DNA of 64,000 bases from Fuerstiella marisgermanici (GTDB lineage Bacteria > Planctomycetota > Planctomycetia > Planctomycetales > Planctomycetaceae), in NCBI RefSeq assembly GCF_001983935.1, contig NZ_CP017641.1:1922001-1986000 (forward strand). Reading direction: 5' to 3'. The notes below the pieces were generated by a model, which made no database searches, was not told the DNA's origin, and saw only the letters and a program-made list of their open reading frames with translations. The translations under genes were made by a program, and so were the position numbers. Shown piece after piece: positions 54,703-63,638 of the stretch. Numbering within the stretch: position 1 is the stretch's first letter; each line of letters opens with the position of its first letter.

Positions 54703-55710
54703 ATGAATAGAACAAAGCCGATCCGCTGGGGAGTTATCGGCCTGGGTTGGTTCGGCGAAGTGCATGCTGACAACCTGGCCGAAATGCCGGACATCGAACT
54801 GACCGCTCTGTGTACGCGGCGCCCCGAACGAGTTGCCGAAATCGCAGACCGCCTTGGCGTTGAGAATCGCTACACGGACTACCACCAGTTGCTGGCCGAT
54901 CCCAATGTTGATGTCGTAAGCGTCACGACTCACATTAACGATCATCGCCAGATTGCAATTGATGCACTGCGAGCCGGCAAGCATGTGCTGCTGGAAAAGC
55001 CGATGGCGCCGACGGTCGCTGACTGCGACGAAATTGTGAAGGCGGCCGAAGAAGCAAGCGGCCTGTTTATGGTGGGCCACATCTGTCGGTTTGATTCCCG
55101 AGTCGCTCTGGCGAAAGAAGCTATCGAGCAGGGACGCATCGGCACAATCATTTCGATGCACGCTCGGCGAAACCTTTCCACCGCAATCGGCCAACTGGTG
55201 TTAGACGACATTTCCGCTTTGATGGGAGACGGTATCCACGATGCTGACCTCATGCTGTGGTTCAGTGAAGCCAAAGTGCAGACGGTCTATGCTCAGGAAG
55301 TTCATCCTGGGAAAAACAAATACCCGGATGGAGGCTGGTCGATCGCTCGGCTGGATAACGGGGCCGTGGCTGTCGTCGAATCGGTCTGGCACCTACCCGA
55401 AAGCACGCCCTATGCGATTGATGCTCGGCTGGAAGTCATCGGCACGGAAGGAGCGTTGTACATCAACTGCGGAGAAGCGGGCCTGCAAATTCATGATGCC
55501 GCGGGCGTAAAAATACCCGACACGATGTACTGGCCTCGTCCGTTTGGCCAGTACGCCGGAGTCCTGCAGGAAGAACTGCGCTACTTTGCGAACTGCGTGC
55601 AAACTGGTGAAGCGCCCACACGAATTACTCCTGGCGAATCCAGAGCTGCCGTGGCATGGATGGCGGCCGCCACGAAATCTGCTGAGTCTGGTTCTGTGAT
55701 TGCATTTTGA
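54703..55710 (+). CDS. Gfo/Idh/MocA-family oxidoreductase (cytoplasmic)
   Basis: A 335-aa NAD(P)-dependent sugar or cyclitol dehydrogenase. AAGGAG before ATG 54703. Intact Rossmann motif (VIGLGWFGEVHA), the EKP loop (VLLEKPMAP, about residues 93-101), then the C-terminal alpha/beta domain with MGDGIHDADLMLWF containing the His expected in the active site. No signal peptide. It is followed after 38 bp by the propeller/cytochrome gene, so co-transcription is likely. Confidence 0.93.
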   Translation: MNRTKPIRWGVIGLGWFGEVHADNLAEMPDIELTALCTRRPERVAEIADRLGVENRYTDYHQLLADPNVDVVSVTTHINDHRQIAIDALRAGKHVLLEKPMAPTVADCDEIVKAAEEASGLFMVGHICRFDSRVALAKEAIEQGRIGTIISMHARRNLSTAIGQLVLDDISALMGDGIHDADLMLWFSEAKVQTVYAQEVHPGKNKYPDGGWSIARLDNGAVAVVESVWHLPESTPYAIDARLEVIGTEGALYINCGEAGLQIHDAAGVKIPDTMYWPRPFGQYAGVLQEELRYFANCVQTGEAPTRITPGESRAAVAWMAAATKSAESGSVIAF

Positions 55711-55748
55711 ATCGAACGGCGCACCGCGTTTCAGCAAGGAACATCGTT

Positions 55749-58289
55749 TTGAAAACACCAAGCTCCGTTCTCACAAACCCTCGCTGGAATTCACGCGTGT
55801 CGCAACGAGTTCTATTAACCTTGCTGCTGTGTTGTGTCGCTGCACCTCTGCACGGTGATGATGATCTTCCCGGCGGTGGCCAGGCGACTCCCGTAGATTC
55901 GATCTCCCTGCCCGCTGGGTTTCGAGCTCAATTGCTGCGATCGGCGGGTAAGGGCGAAGGTTCGTGGATTAGCATGACGTTCGACAATCGCGGTCGAATT
56001 GTGCTCGGACGCGACAAACGCGGCGTGGTGCGACTGTCTCTGAACGACGAACGTGACAGTGTGGATCACTTCGAAGTGATCGATAACAAGCTGCAGCATT
56101 GTCGAGGCATTCTCTGGGCACACGATAGCCTGTATGTGTGTGCAACAAACGCCAGCGGTTTGTTCCGTCTGCGAGACAATAACGGCGATGATCAGTTCGA
56201 TTCCGTACAGGAAATGAAGTCCTTCGATTACAAAAGTCGCTACGGACACGGACCCAACCAGGTTGTGTTGGGCCCAGACGACATGCTGTACATCGTCAAC
56301 GGAAACGATGTGGCGTTTCCGGAAGGTTTCGCGGTCGATTCGCCCTATCGAAATCCACAGGACGACCACCTGTTGCCTGAACCGCGAGATTCCGTGGAAG
56401 ACATTCGCGTGGGGCATATTGTGAAGACCGATCCCGACGGTACGAACTGGGAAATCGTCGCCGGAGGTTTTCGCAACCAGTTCGACGTGGCCTTCAATAA
56501 CGAGGGCGAAATGTTTACCTACGACGCGGATATGGAATGGGATGTCGGGCTGCCATGGTACCGCCCGACTCGGTTGAACCATGTTGTCTCCGGCGGCGAA
56601 TACGGATGGCGATGGGGAACGGGCAAGTGGCCGGAATACTTTGCCGATAGTCTGCCGACGACGCTCGATACCGGTTTGGGCTCACCGACGGGGATGGAGT
56701 TCGGTACGCGGTCAAAATTTCCGCCAGGCTACCGTGACTCTTTATTCATGGGCGACTGGCAGCATGGCCGCATTTTTCAGGTTCAGTTAACGCCGCGCGG
56801 TGCCAGCTATGGCGGCGAATACAAAGTCTTTCTGGAAGGCGGAGCGTTAAACGTTTGCGACCTGACTTTTGGACCAGATGGAGCCATGTACTTCATCACC
56901 GGCGGTCGCGGTTCGCAGTCGGGGCTGTATCGAGTCACTTATGATGGCCCTGAAGTTGCGAAAGAGTCGCTCACCGCCGAGCAAACTCAGCAGGCACAGG
57001 AAGCCGTCGCTGCACGCGAAGTCCGACACCAGTTGGAACAATTTCACCGACGCCGCGACTCCAAGGCAGTTGATGTTGCCTGGCCTCTTCTGAACAGCAA
57101 CGATCGCTGGTTGCGATTTGCGGCGCGTCTGGCCGTTGAACGTCAGTATCCCGCATTGTGGCGCGAACGTGCGTTGCGTGAATCGCAGCCGAGAGCGTCG
57201 ATTGCCGCGTTGCTGGCGTTGGCTCATTTGGGGCGTGCTGAGGATCAGTCAGACTTATTGGCGGCACTGAATCGATTGCCGTTGAAGACGCTGGATCGAG
57301 AACAATTGCTGGACGCTCTGCGATTGTGGCAATTGAGCTTTATTCGCCAGAGCAAACCTTCTGAAGCAAACAAAGCTCGTGCCTTGAGCCAACTGGATTC
57401 ATTGTACCCGCACACAAGTACCTACGTGAATCGTGAATTATGCCAGTTGCTGATCTACCTTCAGGCTCCCAACGTAGTCCCGCGCACAGTCGAATTGATC
57501 CGCACGGCGATCAGCCAGGAAGACGCCATCTATTATTCACAACGGCTGGCTCGTGTGTCCGAAGGCTGGACGGTTGAAACACGCGAGACGTTCTTTGATG
57601 CGTTGCTTGCGGCTCGCCGTTATCAAGGCGGAAATCTGTTGGATGCTTCTCTGCAGCATATTCGGGAAGACGCGATTGCCAAATTGACCGACGCGGAAAA
57701 GAAGCACCTGAAACCTCGACTGGAACAACTCGCGGTCGCTTCTGAAGAAGCCGACGTACCGGAATTGCCTCCCGCTGCGTTTGTCAAACAGTGGACGTGG
57801 GAAGAACTGGAAGCCGAACTGCCGCGCACTCGTCACGGTCGATCATGGGAACAGGGCCGCGCCGTATTGGCCAAAGCGCAGTGCGTGAAGTGTCATCGCG
57901 TGAGCGAGCAAGGCAGCTCAACGGGACCGGACCTGACGCACGTCGGACGCCGCTTTGACGAACGCGCGCTGCTGGAATCGATTGTCCACCCGTCCAAAGT
58001 GATTGACGAAAAGTATCGCCTCAGCAACTACGTGATGGACAGCGGCAAAGTGGTTACCGGTCGCCCGGTTGGCGTGTCAGCCATCATGATCACCGTCCAG
58101 CCCGATTTGCTGAGTGCTGAGACGGTGGCGTTAAAACGCGAGGAAATTGAACAGACATCACCGGCCAGTCTGTCGCCCATGCCGGCCGGTCTGGTGAATG
58201 TCCTGACGCTGGATGAAATACTGGACGTGATTGCATTCCTAAAATCCGGCGGCGATCCGCACGCAGCCGCTTACAAAGCTCGCCCATAG
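55749..58289 (+). CDS. Secreted PVC-type dehydrogenase-like propeller with HEAT region and heme c domain
   Basis: An 846-aa exported protein. TTG 55749 is chosen for the AAGGA site 8 nt upstream; TTG 55707 overlaps the previous stop and lacks one. Signal peptide about 20-37. Residues about 50-400 form a glucose/sorbosone-dehydrogenase-like propeller (NRGRIVLGRDKRG, GPDDMLYIVNGNDV, FGPDGAMYFITGGRG). A helical HEAT-like part covers about 430-690. The C-terminal planctomycete heme domain has CVKCH at 712-716 and the tail VLTLDEILDVIAFLKSGG. Sugar oxidation with electrons passed to the heme is the expected role in the periplasm; the true substrate is unknown. Confidence 0.88.
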   Translation: MKTPSSVLTNPRWNSRVSQRVLLTLLLCCVAAPLHGDDDLPGGGQATPVDSISLPAGFRAQLLRSAGKGEGSWISMTFDNRGRIVLGRDKRGVVRLSLNDERDSVDHFEVIDNKLQHCRGILWAHDSLYVCATNASGLFRLRDNNGDDQFDSVQEMKSFDYKSRYGHGPNQVVLGPDDMLYIVNGNDVAFPEGFAVDSPYRNPQDDHLLPEPRDSVEDIRVGHIVKTDPDGTNWEIVAGGFRNQFDVAFNNEGEMFTYDADMEWDVGLPWYRPTRLNHVVSGGEYGWRWGTGKWPEYFADSLPTTLDTGLGSPTGMEFGTRSKFPPGYRDSLFMGDWQHGRIFQVQLTPRGASYGGEYKVFLEGGALNVCDLTFGPDGAMYFITGGRGSQSGLYRVTYDGPEVAKESLTAEQTQQAQEAVAAREVRHQLEQFHRRRDSKAVDVAWPLLNSNDRWLRFAARLAVERQYPALWRERALRESQPRASIAALLALAHLGRAEDQSDLLAALNRLPLKTLDREQLLDALRLWQLSFIRQSKPSEANKARALSQLDSLYPHTSTYVNRELCQLLIYLQAPNVVPRTVELIRTAISQEDAIYYSQRLARVSEGWTVETRETFFDALLAARRYQGGNLLDASLQHIREDAIAKLTDAEKKHLKPRLEQLAVASEEADVPELPPAAFVKQWTWEELEAELPRTRHGRSWEQGRAVLAKAQCVKCHRVSEQGSSTGPDLTHVGRRFDERALLESIVHPSKVIDEKYRLSNYVMDSGKVVTGRPVGVSAIMITVQPDLLSAETVALKREEIEQTSPASLSPMPAGLVNVLTLDEILDVIAFLKSGGDPHAAAYKARP

Positions 58290-58327
58290 CGGGCTGACGA
58301 TACACCAACAACCGGAGATAATCTCTT

Positions 58328-59347
58328 ATGAATTCGCTCACCGCCAAAGCAATGCACTTCGCCCTCGCGATCGCGTGCGTTTTATCAACGCTAACCGGAA
58401 CGGCTTCCGCCGATGAACGGCCGCCTCTTAAAGCCGGCATCATTGGTTGCGATGCTCACGCTTTGCCGTGGACAAAAATCATCAACGCCGCCGACGCGAC
58501 TGGAGAGCTAGCCGACATGACGGTCGTGGCCGCTTTTGCCGGCGGCAGTGACGATATTCCGCAAAGCATTCAGATCCGAGACAACAGCATCGAAGGTATC
58601 AAAGCACTCGGTGTCGAGATGGTGGATTCGATCGACGAACTCATCAGCAAAGTCGACGTCGTGATGATTCTTAGCATCGACGGACGCACTCATCTGGAAC
58701 AAGTGCGGCCTGTGTTTGCTGCCGGCAAGCCTGTGTTTGTGGACAAACCCATCGCCGGTTCACTCGTCGATGCCATCCGTATTTTTCAGTTGGCCAAAGA
58801 ACACAACGCTCCGTGTTTTTCGAGTTCCTCGCTGCGATTCGCATCGCGAACATTGAATGTCGGCAAGGATCCAAAGCTGGGCGAAATCGTGGGCTGTGAT
58901 CAGTATGCGCCCTGTGCCCTGGAACCTCACCATCCCGATTTTTTCTGGTACGGCATTCACGGAGTTGAACCGCTGTTTACGATCATGGGCACCGGCTGCG
59001 AATCAGTGACCCGCGTGCACACCGAAGGAACCGACATGGCGGTTGGTGTGTGGAAAGGCGGTCGCATCGGCACGTTCCGAGGCATCCGTGATGGGCAGCG
59101 TGGCTACGGCTCAACAGTGTTCGGAACAAAAAGCATCGTTCCCGGAGGCGGCTTCGATGGCTACGAACCGTTAATCGTGGAGATCGTCAAATTCTTTCGC
59201 AGCGGCAAGGCTCCTGTCAGTGAAGCTGAGACGCTGGAAATCTTCGCCTTCATGGAAGCGGCCGACGAAAGCAAACGCCAGGGCGGTGCTTCTGTGGCGT
59301 TGAAAACCGTTTTAGAAAATGCCAGAACAACGGCGAGCAACAAATAG
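58328..59347 (+). CDS. Secreted Gfo/Idh/MocA-like protein
   Basis: A 339-aa protein with GGAGA before ATG 58328 and a Sec-type signal peptide (about 1-28, TASADE; no twin Arg). The fold is Gfo/Idh/MocA: KAGIIGCDAHALPW, then VDVVMILSIDGRTH and VFVDKPIAGS (DKP in place of EKP). The Rossmann glycines are reduced to G-x-x-G, unlike the intact motif of the cytoplasmic paralogue at 54703. An exported Rossmann protein lacks free NAD(P), so it either keeps a tightly bound cofactor or has lost catalysis. It lies 38 bp behind one cytochrome gene and 67 bp before the other. Confidence 0.87.
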   Translation: MNSLTAKAMHFALAIACVLSTLTGTASADERPPLKAGIIGCDAHALPWTKIINAADATGELADMTVVAAFAGGSDDIPQSIQIRDNSIEGIKALGVEMVDSIDELISKVDVVMILSIDGRTHLEQVRPVFAAGKPVFVDKPIAGSLVDAIRIFQLAKEHNAPCFSSSSLRFASRTLNVGKDPKLGEIVGCDQYAPCALEPHHPDFFWYGIHGVEPLFTIMGTGCESVTRVHTEGTDMAVGVWKGGRIGTFRGIRDGQRGYGSTVFGTKSIVPGGGFDGYEPLIVEIVKFFRSGKAPVSEAETLEIFAFMEAADESKRQGGASVALKTVLENARTTASNK

Positions 59348-59414
59348 TTTGGCGATCGCCGAAAGTCTTCCTTCCCACCACCCACCTTTCCACACCCTCC
59401 CCTGAAAATTCATC

Positions 59415-62400
59415 ATGACCAGATCTCTCCTTGCACCATGCCTCGCTTTGTTTTTCTGCCTGTCGGCGGCCACGGCTGCTGAATGGGAAACGGTTTCCGT
59501 TCCCGGCGAGCAGGACTTCACGGGCTTTGCCTGGTACCGCACGTGGCTGAAGCCCCATCCTTCGTTTTTCAACAAGCACGAACGCGACCTGTACGGCGAG
59601 TCCGTCATTCTAAATGTGCGTGGCCTGACTGGAGCTCACGAACTGCACATTAACGGCAAAAAGATCGGCAGCGGCGGCCAGTTTCCACCGGAGTTCAAAG
59701 ACGGTCGTGACGGCAATCATCGACACAAGATTCCGTCCGGCACATTTGTCCCGGACCAATGGAATGAGATCGCATTTCGAGTTTACAACCCCGAAGGCAA
59801 AAGCGGTTTTCTGACCGAAGCGCCGTTCATCATGAACTACTTTGAAGAGTGCGTGTTTGAAGGCAAGTGGGAGTTCCGCAAAGGTGATGAGCCATCAGTC
59901 GGTGGCGCCCTGAAGGAAAAACCAACGACGTCGGCGTTCTCCGACTTTCACCAGTCCAACCGCGTGTTGGGCGAAGCGGCGAAACTGTTTCACGGCGACA
60001 AACTTCCCCCGGAAGAATCGTTCGCCAAAATGAAGGCGGCGGATGACTTAACCGTGGAACTGATGCTGGCCGAACCCTTGGTCGCTCAGCCTACGCACTT
60101 CAGCTTCGATTCGCGAGGCCGACTTTGGGTTTCGCAGTACCGACAGTATCCGTATCCGGCCGGTCTGAAGATGATTAGCCGTGACCGCTACTATCGTTCA
60201 CATTATGACAAAGTTCCACCCGCTCCGCCCAATCATGTCCACGGTCGAGACATTGTTTCGATTCACGAAGACACAGATGGCGACGGCAAATACGACAAGC
60301 ACAAAATCTTTCAGGACGGCCTGAACATGGCGAACGCGGCCATTCGCGGTCGCGGCGGTGTGTGGGTGATGCACACGCCTTACTTGCTGTTTTATCCGGA
60401 CAAAGATTTTGACGACGTGCCCGATGGTCCGCCCGTTGTGCATTTGCAGGGCTTCGGCATGGAAGACACTCACTCAGTCGCGAACGGCCTGACCTGGGGC
60501 ATGGACGGCTGGCTGTACGGAGCTCAGGGAAGCACAACCACCTGCCACGTGACTCGACCAGGCATTGACCCGCCGAAGGCTCCGGGAGTCTACTTTCAGG
60601 GATGCATGGTGTGGCGTTATCATCCGGAAACTCATCGCTTCGAAATCTTTGCCGAAGGTGGCGGCAACAACTTTGGTCTGGAACTGGATGCTGGCGGACG
60701 ATTGTTTACCGGAAACAACGGCGGACAGACACGCGGCTGGCACTACATGCAGGGCGGCCTTCATTTAATGCAGGGCACCACGCCGAACAAGTTTGGCCCC
60801 GTGCGCAATCCCTTTGCCTTTGGCGAACTGCCGCACATGGGCACGGAACAGCCGATTCCTCGGTTCACGCATTTTGCCACGCTGGTCGAATCGACGGCGC
60901 TGCCGAAGAAGTACCAAAATTCGTTTTTCAGCGTCGAGCCGCTGCATAACTTTGTGATCGCCAGTGGACGCAATGTTCTGGGAGCGACATTCCGGACTGA
61001 CGACATCGGCAAGGTGCTGACGTCCGATGACTTCGCGTTTCGTCCGGTATATATCGGTAACGCTCCGGACGGTTCAGTGCTTGTGGCCGACTTCTATGAA
61101 CACTATATCGCTCACGGCCAGCACTACCAAAGTCAGATCGATCCCACGACCGGCCGCATCTTTCGATTGCGAGGCAAAGAAGAGAAGCTCGAGCAGGATC
61201 TGAACCTGCACAGCAAGACGACGGACGAACTGATCGCTTTGCTGGATCACCCAAACCGCTGGCACCGTCACACGGCCGTGCGGTTATTGGGCGAACGCAA
61301 AGACAAGTCATCAGCGGCCCCGTTGCGACAGCTTGTTGCAGAAGGCGAAGGTCTGAAATCGCTGAACGCTCTGTGGGCTCTGTATCAGGGGTTTGGCTTA
61401 GACGACGAAACAGCGCTCGCCGCGCTGCAGCATCCGTACCCGATGACTCGCTACTGGGCCGTGCGTCTGATTTGCGACGATGTCGGCTTTGCTCACAAGC
61501 GAAAGACCATCGGACTGGCAGATAGCCTGGGTGAACTCAAAGACGGGCCCACCGAAGTTTCCCACAGCTTGTTGCAGGCGATCCTGAAACAAGCGGCCGT
61601 TGAAGACAACGCGGAAGTGAGGTCTCAGATTGCCGGTTCTGCCAGACGACTGCCAGCCAGTCAGGGGCTTACTCTGGTGAAAGCCGTGTTGAAGCATCGC
61701 GAAGACATTGATGACCTGTACGTTCCATTGTTGTGCTGGTGGGTTCTGGAAATGAATCTGGATCGCGACCGCGAGGCGGTGATGGCGTTGTTCGAAGACG
61801 CCGACTTTCGCAGCGAGCCGATGGTCGTGAAGCACATTCTGTCACGAATGATGCGAGGCCTGGCGTTGAAAGGTAAGAACCATGACCTGCAGCAATGTGC
61901 CAGACTTCTGGAACTTGCAGACAACAAAGAGCAGGTCGATCAGTTGCTGTCAGGCTTCGAACAGGCGTTCGCCGGACGGAGGATGATTGGCCTACCGACG
62001 AAGCTCGCCAAAGCTCTGGTCGACAGCGGCCGTTCGTCGCTGGAACTGCGAGTTCGTCTGGGCGACGAAGCGGCCACGGCCGAAGCGATTGCAGCGCTAT
62101 CCAACGACAAAGCACCGTCCGAGGAACGCTCAGCCGTCGCTCGCACGCTGGGAGAAGTGAAGGCGGCCGACAGCGTTGAACCGTTGCTGAACGTCGCTCT
62201 TACAGCAACGGACTCCGCACTTCAGCGAGCTGCCCTGACAGCAGTCGCCGCCTTTGATGACGCAGAGATTGCCGAACGCGTACTCAATCACTTTGCGAAA
62301 TTTCCAGCGGACGTGCAGCCAGCATTCTTCGACGTGATGTTTAGCCGGATCGCCTGGACTCGCCAATTGGTCAACGCGATCGCCAGTGGCACTATTCCTA

Positions 62401-62978
62401 CGGACGGCATTCCCAACGACGTTGCTGTCCAACTAAGGATGCATTCTGATCCGTCTATCGCAAATCTTGCTACACAACATCTTGGCGAAGGGGAAGCTCT
62501 GAAGCCGGAAGATATTCGGCAACGAGTTCAGCAAGTGCGAGCCATCCTTGACGGCGGAACGGGAAATCCGTACGCGGGCGAAGCGACGTTTATGACTCGC
62601 TGTGCGGCGTGCCACAAACTCTTCCACAAAGGTGGCAAGGTCGGACCGGACCTGACTCCGTATCAGCGAGGCAATCTGGACACCCTGCTGACCAGCGTGG
62701 TTGCTCCGAGCGCGGAAATCCGCGAGGGGTTTGAGTACATGTCGGTGGTGACGGTCGAAGGCCGCATTCTGTCCGGTTTTCTTGTCGATCAGGATAACCA
62801 GATTATCACTCTACGCGTGAAGGCGGGTGAGGACGTTCGCATCGAAACCAAAGATGTGGACGAAATCGCTCCGGTCGGCCGCAGCCTGATGCCCAACGGT
62901 TTGCTGAACGGTCTAAGCGATCAACAGCTAAGAGACTTCTTCGCTTACCTGAGGATCTCGCAACCAATTTCGCAGTGA
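59415..62978 (+). CDS. Secreted 1187-aa protein: jelly-roll head, propeller, HEAT, heme c domain
   Basis: Signal peptide about 1-21 (ATAAEWE). Residues about 22-155 resemble the sugar-binding jelly-roll of GH2-type enzymes (SVILNVRGLTGAHELHINGK, QWNEIAFRVYNPEG). About 195-595 is a PVC-type dehydrogenase propeller (FSFDSRGRLWVSQYRQYP, NGLTWGMDGWLYGAQG, FGLELDAGGRLFTGNNGG). HEAT-like repeats cover about 595-1010. The C-terminal heme domain holds CAACH at 1063-1067, GPDLTPYQRGNLDTLL and the last helix LSDQQLRDFFAYLR. Last gene of the four-gene run; oxidation of a sugar on the cell surface or in the periplasm is inferred. Confidence 0.88.
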   Translation: MTRSLLAPCLALFFCLSAATAAEWETVSVPGEQDFTGFAWYRTWLKPHPSFFNKHERDLYGESVILNVRGLTGAHELHINGKKIGSGGQFPPEFKDGRDGNHRHKIPSGTFVPDQWNEIAFRVYNPEGKSGFLTEAPFIMNYFEECVFEGKWEFRKGDEPSVGGALKEKPTTSAFSDFHQSNRVLGEAAKLFHGDKLPPEESFAKMKAADDLTVELMLAEPLVAQPTHFSFDSRGRLWVSQYRQYPYPAGLKMISRDRYYRSHYDKVPPAPPNHVHGRDIVSIHEDTDGDGKYDKHKIFQDGLNMANAAIRGRGGVWVMHTPYLLFYPDKDFDDVPDGPPVVHLQGFGMEDTHSVANGLTWGMDGWLYGAQGSTTTCHVTRPGIDPPKAPGVYFQGCMVWRYHPETHRFEIFAEGGGNNFGLELDAGGRLFTGNNGGQTRGWHYMQGGLHLMQGTTPNKFGPVRNPFAFGELPHMGTEQPIPRFTHFATLVESTALPKKYQNSFFSVEPLHNFVIASGRNVLGATFRTDDIGKVLTSDDFAFRPVYIGNAPDGSVLVADFYEHYIAHGQHYQSQIDPTTGRIFRLRGKEEKLEQDLNLHSKTTDELIALLDHPNRWHRHTAVRLLGERKDKSSAAPLRQLVAEGEGLKSLNALWALYQGFGLDDETALAALQHPYPMTRYWAVRLICDDVGFAHKRKTIGLADSLGELKDGPTEVSHSLLQAILKQAAVEDNAEVRSQIAGSARRLPASQGLTLVKAVLKHREDIDDLYVPLLCWWVLEMNLDRDREAVMALFEDADFRSEPMVVKHILSRMMRGLALKGKNHDLQQCARLLELADNKEQVDQLLSGFEQAFAGRRMIGLPTKLAKALVDSGRSSLELRVRLGDEAATAEAIAALSNDKAPSEERSAVARTLGEVKAADSVEPLLNVALTATDSALQRAALTAVAAFDDAEIAERVLNHFAKFPADVQPAFFDVMFSRIAWTRQLVNAIASGTIPTDGIPNDVAVQLRMHSDPSIANLATQHLGEGEALKPEDIRQRVQQVRAILDGGTGNPYAGEATFMTRCAACHKLFHKGGKVGPDLTPYQRGNLDTLLTSVVAPSAEIREGFEYMSVVTVEGRILSGFLVDQDNQIITLRVKAGEDVRIETKDVDEIAPVGRSLMPNGLLNGLSDQQLRDFFAYLRISQPISQ

Positions 62979-63054
62979 TCGCAAACGCCTTAAGCGAAGG
63001 CACGCGGCTGATCGGACGAACGCCTTGCACTGTGTGCCATTAAGAATTTGGCCC

Positions 63055-63103
63055 AAAAGAAAAAACGGCACACCGGCTCTGAAATTCAGAGCCGATGTGC
63101 CGT
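63055..63103 (-). terminator. Strong terminator of the minus-strand gene at 63150
   Basis: 19-bp arms 63065-63083 and 63085-63103 pair with one mismatch, and on the minus strand the stem is followed by TTTTTTCTTTT. It ends the 63150-63638 transcript; the stem may also slow readthrough from the plus-strand cytochrome gene. Confidence 0.85.
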
Positions 63104-63149
63104 CGCCCTACCCGATCTTCGTGGTCAGTCGCCTGACCGATATCGGCAT

Positions 63150-63638
63150 TCAGCCGGGGGTGTTCCCGCCTGAAGCTGTATGATGATTCTTAAGACCCGG
63201 TCCGACATAGCGTGGCGGTGTGCCGAGCACTTCCAGTTGTACGGTCTGTTCGCCTTCGACGGTGCCCACTACCGAAATCAGTGATCGTGTGGCATCGTTA
63301 AAGCGTTCATCGTGCTCATTGCTGAGCGAATACCATTCCAGCCGGTCGACTGATTTAAACAGATCAGTCATCCGGCACAGATCGATGCGATAGCTGACGT
63401 GATCGATCTGCCCGTCTCGCGGCCCGCCAATAATTTCGGTCGTGCCAAGGTACATCGTGACAATCCAGTTGCGGTCGCTTAACTGACAATCAAACCCAAC
63501 GCGACCGGCGTGTTCCAGAGGTTCGAACACCTCAGCTGCGTTTTGAATGAAGCTTCGCAGCCATTGTGGCCGGTGGTCTCGCCGTTCCCTGCGATTGCGA
63601 TAGTCCTCCATCTGCTGCAGCAGTTCTTCAATGGACAT
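63150..63638 (-). CDS. Hypothetical cytoplasmic protein
   Basis: A 162-aa protein from ATG 63638, no signal peptide. Opens with a charged helix (IEELLQQMEDYRNRRERRD) followed by a beta-rich body (GFDCQLSDRNWIVTMYLGTTEII, VSYRIDLCRMTDLF, EGEQTVQLEVLGTPP). No family recognised. A strong terminator follows, which supports a real single-gene unit. Confidence 0.7.
   Translation of the reverse strand: MSIEELLQQMEDYRNRRERRDHRPQWLRSFIQNAAEVFEPLEHAGRVGFDCQLSDRNWIVTMYLGTTEIIGGPRDGQIDHVSYRIDLCRMTDLFKSVDRLEWYSLSNEHDERFNDATRSLISVVGTVEGEQTVQLEVLGTPPRYVGPGLKNHHTASGGNTPG

Noticed and set aside
55815-56582. 255-codon minus-strand frame
   Set aside because: Antisense to the propeller/heme protein; Val/Ile/His-rich translation with no family resemblance.
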